From Volvariella volvacea V23 (taxonomy: Eukaryota > Basidiomycota > Agaricomycetes > Agaricales > Pluteaceae), in NCBI GenBank assembly GCA_000349905.1, contig KB722767.1, positions 217,224-281,223 of the forward strand: a stretch of 64,000 nucleotides of DNA, in the 5' to 3' direction. The position numbers were made by a program, and so were the translations under genes. The notes under the pieces were generated by a model. The model was not told where the DNA came from, did no database searches, and was given only the letters and a program-made list of their open reading frames with translations. The stretch's first letter is position 1, and each line of letters begins with the position of its first letter. Shown here one piece after another: positions 59,915 to 64,000 of the stretch.

Positions 59915-60759
59915 TACTGTGGGCAATGTTTGAGACCGGTGTTGGAGAATACTGAGAACAAACCTTGAAGTAACTTTCAGTTAACACCTTGGTATCTCTG
60001 TTAGATAAACTGTGAATATGCTCAAATTTCATGTCAAAGTAAATTCACTTTACTGGCAGTTGGGTGTATAATAGGTTTATGACAAGGTATCAGATTCAAT
60101 GGTATGTGAGTGTTGAAAAGAAGTATATTCATAGCAAGTTGAGAGATTTTACTAAGCTGTATCGTAAAAGGATGTGAGAAGAATGTAATGTTGGTATATG
60201 TAGATGACAAATTAAAGAGATATGTAGAGATGTGTACAAAATAAACTGTGATGATACAATAAAGACTATTCACAAAGCAACAAGGAATGAAGCAAAAAGT
60301 AGGTGGATGGCTAATAACTTAGGTTGTAGTTGACGACACCAATTGCAAAGTAGATGGTGGCAAGATAACCTGGAGATTTAACAATGGCAGACCAAGTCTT
60401 TTGTTTCTTGATGCTTGCTTCTCTAGCAGGTATGCCTCCTCCCTCAAACTGAAAATTTCACAGTCATCATTACTATGAAGGTACCCTAATAATACAAAGA
60501 ATATATCTTACATTTTGATCATTGTAAATTATGTGCGTTTACTGTGAATATATTCAAAATATATCTTTTAATTGTAACTGTGTGATACCCTGATGAGACT
60601 AAGGATATATAAAGTGGACATGCTGAAATCGGTATGCTGGAACATATCCTGAGCATCTTCAGAGTTTATTGTGGCAATTTCTGTTTGTTGGTCTTTTTAT
60701 TACTATTTTTGGTATGTTTAGCTTACCAGCCATGTCAGTCTCAAACATTGCCCATAGTG
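59915..60759. mobile_element. PIF/Harbinger-like non-autonomous DNA element, copy 2
   Basis: The ends TACTGTGGGCAATGTTTGAG and (inverse) CACTATGGGCAATGTTTGAG match those of copy 1. The flanks are TGA on both sides (59,912-59,914 and 60,760-60,762), again a 3-base TNA duplication. Parts of the first 140 bases match the right end of copy 1 as reverse complement. At 845 bases it carries extra internal sequence relative to copy 1. Confidence 0.75.
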
Positions 60760-60949
60760 TGAGAATAAACTGCTTTTTGTCAAGCACTTCAAGTGAGGGT
60801 AATAGGAGTTGTTAGTTCTGCCAAGTAGACCAACCAGCTTCAGGATTAGACATGAGCCAATTGCCAATATTTAAGTTAAAGTCGACAACAATCCCAACAG
60901 CCTTCAGAGAAATGCCTTATATGCACATATAGTTGTGTTAATGTATATT

Positions 60950-61330
60950 GAGAATATAGTAAGGAAGAGATTTTACTTGTATGCATCATGCCATGGTTAT
61001 GCAAGAACAAAACAGCCTTCAAGATGTTCCTCAAAATAAGCTTCATGACAGAAAGCAAGAATGATTGTCTACTTTGACAAAGCTCTTATGCAATATCAAG
61101 AGTGGTGCAATGGAGCAGATCAGTCACCAGACAGAAATATGGGCCATCCTTGTTGACTACATCAAATACATCAAAGTAGTTGATCAGAGTACTGCAGTTA
61201 TGGTCCTGTGCACTGTTGGCAAATGCTTTGTAGACATTTAATTCTTGGTGAATCTAGTTTGTGTTTGATTTTGTGAGGTTTTTGTCAAGAATTTTGATGG
61301 CAATAAATTGATTAAGTCTATATATGTATA
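60950..61330 (-). pseudogene. Protein kinase relic (SRPK-like)
   Basis: The minus strand reads FIAIKILDKNLTKSNTN (the VAIK lysine is kept), an in-frame stop, ELNVYKAFANSAQDHNCSTL, GPYFCLVTDLL, another stop, and LILRNILKAVLFLHNHGMMH followed by a break where the catalytic-loop Asp would be. The pattern of HxxDHC, LVTDLL and LHxxGxxHT resembles fungal SRPK-type Ser/Thr kinases. Upstream (61,400-62,050) and downstream pieces are too eroded to place. Copy 2 of the PIF-like element lies directly downstream. It is non-functional. Confidence 0.6.
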
Positions 61331-62092
61331 TATAATTCATTTATTTAAGTAAAAAAAATTAAACAAAAAGTAAATAGAATGCATATGTTGTGTTTTTTGT
61401 GAGCCAAGTTATTGAGCCTCATTGTTCACTAACCCTCTGTCTCAACTCAAAGTGCTCATTTGGTCCAATTTTGTAATCAGGAAATTCTCATCCAGAATGC
61501 CCATGTGTTTTAGTGCATTAAGAGGTCCAAGAGGGATATTGACCCTACTAACAATAGTGGTAAAGAACTGTTTATGCTTAGCCTGTGTGTTTCCTAAGTC
61601 CAGAATGTAAGAATCTGAAGGTACACACAATCTTTGTAGATGGCTTGTATGCCTAGGATGTGATGTAGATAGAAGATAGTCAAGGAGACAAGGGAGAAGT
61701 CATGGTCACATGTGGAGGAAGAGCATGCTACAAGGGAGTGAATGGCAAAAAACTTGGAAAGTGCCAGTAATTGTCATCCAGGCAAAGATTTTATACCCTT
61801 TATTTATCAGTTAGTTGCCATTGAAGTCAAACCTGCCATGTGCAGAATGATAACACCATCAAACATCAAGCCATGCCTGCTTCCTCTGTTTAAGTGTCAG
61901 TAACCACATTGAGCACTCGCCAACCCTGATGAATAGCATAATGAAATAAATATAAAATAGAAGACGGACTCTACCCTCAATAGGGGACAGGCCTTTAAGC
62001 CATTTATATGAAACAATACCTGGTGGTTGGCAGATGTGTGTGAAGCATCTCACTCCACATCAACCAGATAAGAAGAGAGTTTAATGATGATT

Positions 62093-62360
62093 TGTTTATC
62101 ACTATGAGTACTTGTATTATAATGAGTGTATATCTCAGTCATTGGAGTAAAGGTACTGGGGTTCTTAGGCTGTGCGGCTCAACCAGGGCAGTAAAGACCA
62201 GATCAGAACTGGGGAGCTACCTGCCAGCTAGCTCCAGTATTTATAGATAAAATGATTATTTATGCACAGACCATTATGCTAATACTTGCATGATGATTGT
62301 ATACTATGGTGCAATCATGATGCATGTTTCTAGTACATTCTATGGGTCATATGCCTAACA
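62093..62360 (-). mobile_element. Copia-like LTR (268 bases) with adjacent polypurine tract
   Basis: On the minus strand it runs TGTTAGGCATATG to AGTGATAAACA, with a TATCTATAAATACTGG promoter signal. Immediately before it the minus strand has CGAGGGAGAC, a polypurine tract, which marks this as the 3' LTR of an element whose inside would lie at higher coordinates. The flanks (TGATT and GTCTC) do not match, so it is not a simple solo LTR. No retroelement protein remains in the window. Confidence 0.55.
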
Positions 62361-63930
62361 GTCTCCCTCGATTATTTGCTAACTAGTTTGTATCTTTTTG
62401 GAGGTGACCGCCATTTAGGAATGTACTTGATGTAGTAACTGTGATCTCCTATGTATGTAATCATCTTATCTAATCATGCTGACTAATCTGGTAAAGGAAT
62501 GACATAATAAAATAAAAAAGAAATAAAATATTCTAAGTGTCTATAATGAGTGTCTATAGGAATAATGATAATAAGTTAAAAAATAAAATTAGCTTGTTCA
62601 TGACATTAAGATCCAGGGTAATAAATTCAAATACACTGTATAATGGCTAGGCTTTACTGGTCCCAGTGACATGTGGAAGTATGGCTGGTGCATCAGTTGC
62701 TCTACTCCCATGTGTTATAACTGAGTTTTATTAAACTTTTGATCAACATTAAATTAGACTTTTCTTAGACCACAAGGGATGAAAAGAGAGAGACAAGAGT
62801 AAGAGAGCAAAAGGCTGAGTGAGGCAAATCTCTGTATTAGACTGCTAGCTACACAAGAGATTAAGCTTGAGTTAAATTAAGCTGGGTGCTATAGCTTATA
62901 TACTACTACTAGATGGAAGAAAGTATGTGGCAGATAACTAAAAGAGATAAGTATGTAGTAGAAGAAACACATAGATACTACTGAAAATAGTAGAGAGCAT
63001 GTATGTACATATATATAGTACCTGAAAGGAAATTACTGTCTACAAAATGAAAAGAGATAAAGTCCATAGCTGGTCAAGATGAATCAAGGTAAGACAAGAG
63101 TGATGACAAGAGCAAAAAAAAAAAAGGGACTGGTTATGCAGTCCATAACACTGTGTTTCCAATTTTATTTGAACTTTTTGGCTCAAGTTTATAATATGAG
63201 TTCTTCAACAGGTCACCTCAGAACTCCAATTGCTGGAGGTCAAGAAATGAGTGGTGCTAGCAACATTGGCTTTTGTAGGTTTGAAAGAAGTTTGCAACAG
63301 GGTCAATGACAGAACATTCAAAGCTAAATTATGATTGGTGGAGAACACCAGCACTTAAGCCACAGATTGCTAAACCCCTCCAGTGTGAAAAACCAACTTT
63401 CATTCAGGCATAACTTCAAGTATTGGGTAACATTGAATGTAGCTGCTTGTCAATCTTCCTTGTCTATTATAGGCATTAAGAAGTAGTGTTTTTGCATTAT
63501 TCTAGACTGTAAAAGACAATTGTGGCATATAAACAGGTAAACTACCACTACCACAAAGTGGATAAACACTGTCTGTCCTCACCTTCTGGTCGGGAATTGG
63601 TCTATATTAATCAGTAGCATTTATCTCTGTCATCATTTATTCCTTAGATAACCTTCTTTCTTTGTTACCTGCATGTGTTGGGTGGCATGATAGGTAGCTA
63701 TAAAGGTCTTCTGATCACATTGTCTGATTACTTTACCTATTTTTACTCTGTACTCTTACCTCTCTGAAAACTACTCATCTACTGGTATTACACTCTTTTT
63801 TTCACATGCTTATACATTCATGACCATAATACTACTTCTACTGATATATTATCATCTAAGGTTCATTGTGGTGTACTACATACTATTTGATGCATTCTGA
63901 AATCTAATTCTACTTGACCACTTGTTATAG
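62361..63930. other. AT-rich decayed repeat DNA
   Basis: No gene or domain is readable. If the LTR at 62,093-62,360 is a 3' LTR, this should be its eroded internal region. A-rich runs occur at about 62,505-62,590 and 63,110-63,125. Confidence 0.3.
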
Positions 63931-64000
63931 GACTGTTACAAGTACTTACCTCTGAGATGATCTTTAGCAGGAGTAGAGTCAAATAGGGCAGTTGCTTGTA
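63931..64000 (-). repeat. Repeat shared inverted with 59,248-59,315, cut by window
   Basis: The minus strand here (AACTGCCCTATTTGACTC, CTAAAGATCATCTCAGAG, TAAGTACTTGTAACAGT) matches the plus strand of 59,248-59,315 with a few changes and ends at TTGTAACA. It may be one end of an LTR that continues past base 64,000. Confidence 0.5.

Noticed and set aside
53380..62590. A-rich runs at 53.4 and 62.5 kb as copies of one element
   Set aside because: Only vague likeness in composition; no alignable unique sequence flanks both runs.
1..64000. CRISPR arrays, operons or bacterial insertion sequences
   Set aside because: No regularly spaced direct repeats were seen, and the genes have introns and eukaryotic families.

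Overview
The window looks like a filamentous basidiomycete (Agaricomycete-like) nuclear contig. Genes are dense with short GT-AG introns of about 50-80 bases. The recognisable proteins are a dye-decolorizing peroxidase, a GMC-type alcohol (methanol) oxidase, F-box proteins, small secreted proteins and a TPR-CHAT relic. No gene is bacterial. A 100-base run of N at 14,217-14,316 marks an assembly gap.

Layout. 1-1,874: 3'-truncated DyP peroxidase (-). 2,971-9,550: two divergent F-box paralogues sharing a 600-base promoter region, both ending in a CaaX-like tetrapeptide. 9,836-10,008: a hairpin MITE. 10,696-11,515: a two-membrane-segment protein with a very Cys-rich tail (-). 11.6-16.7 kb: gene-poor and repeat-bearing, with a tRNA-derived SINE-like unit, an assembly gap, a partial zinc-finger gene and a frameshifted ORF. 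16.7-19.1 kb: two tandem secreted-protein paralogues (-). 19,666-20,681: cyclophilin H (+). 20,907-24,552: alcohol oxidase with many introns (-). 26,201-31,284: Fab1/PIKfyve-type lipid kinase without a visible FYVE domain (+). 31.4-35.1 kb: two tandem prolyl-iminopeptidase-like hydrolases (-). 35.6-36.6 kb: a small secreted protein and a 5'-truncated second copy of the Cys-rich gene. 37.2-40.0 and 42.0-45.8 kb: two long divergent low-complexity proteins, one with four membrane segments.

From about 46.6 kb to the end the sequence becomes AT-rich and is a graveyard of genes and transposons. It holds a GGTTGA-rich element; a third secreted-protein paralogue split by a 1.3-kb insert with a clean 5-base target duplication; an inverted, more CpG-decayed copy of that insert; a TPR-CHAT (caspase-like) pseudogene broken by a PIF/Harbinger-like element and two solo LTRs, each with an exact target duplication; a decayed protein kinase; and further LTR pieces.

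Functional links. The alcohol oxidase makes H2O2 and the DyP peroxidase consumes it, a pairing expected in wood or litter decay, although the two genes lie 19 kb apart and are not an operon. The paralogue pairs (F-box, secreted protein, hydrolase, Cys-rich protein) show repeated local duplication. The right third shows how transposons dismantle genes.

Exon boundaries were read by eye from splice signals, reading frame and paralogue comparison. Family names come from recognised motifs, not from database searches.
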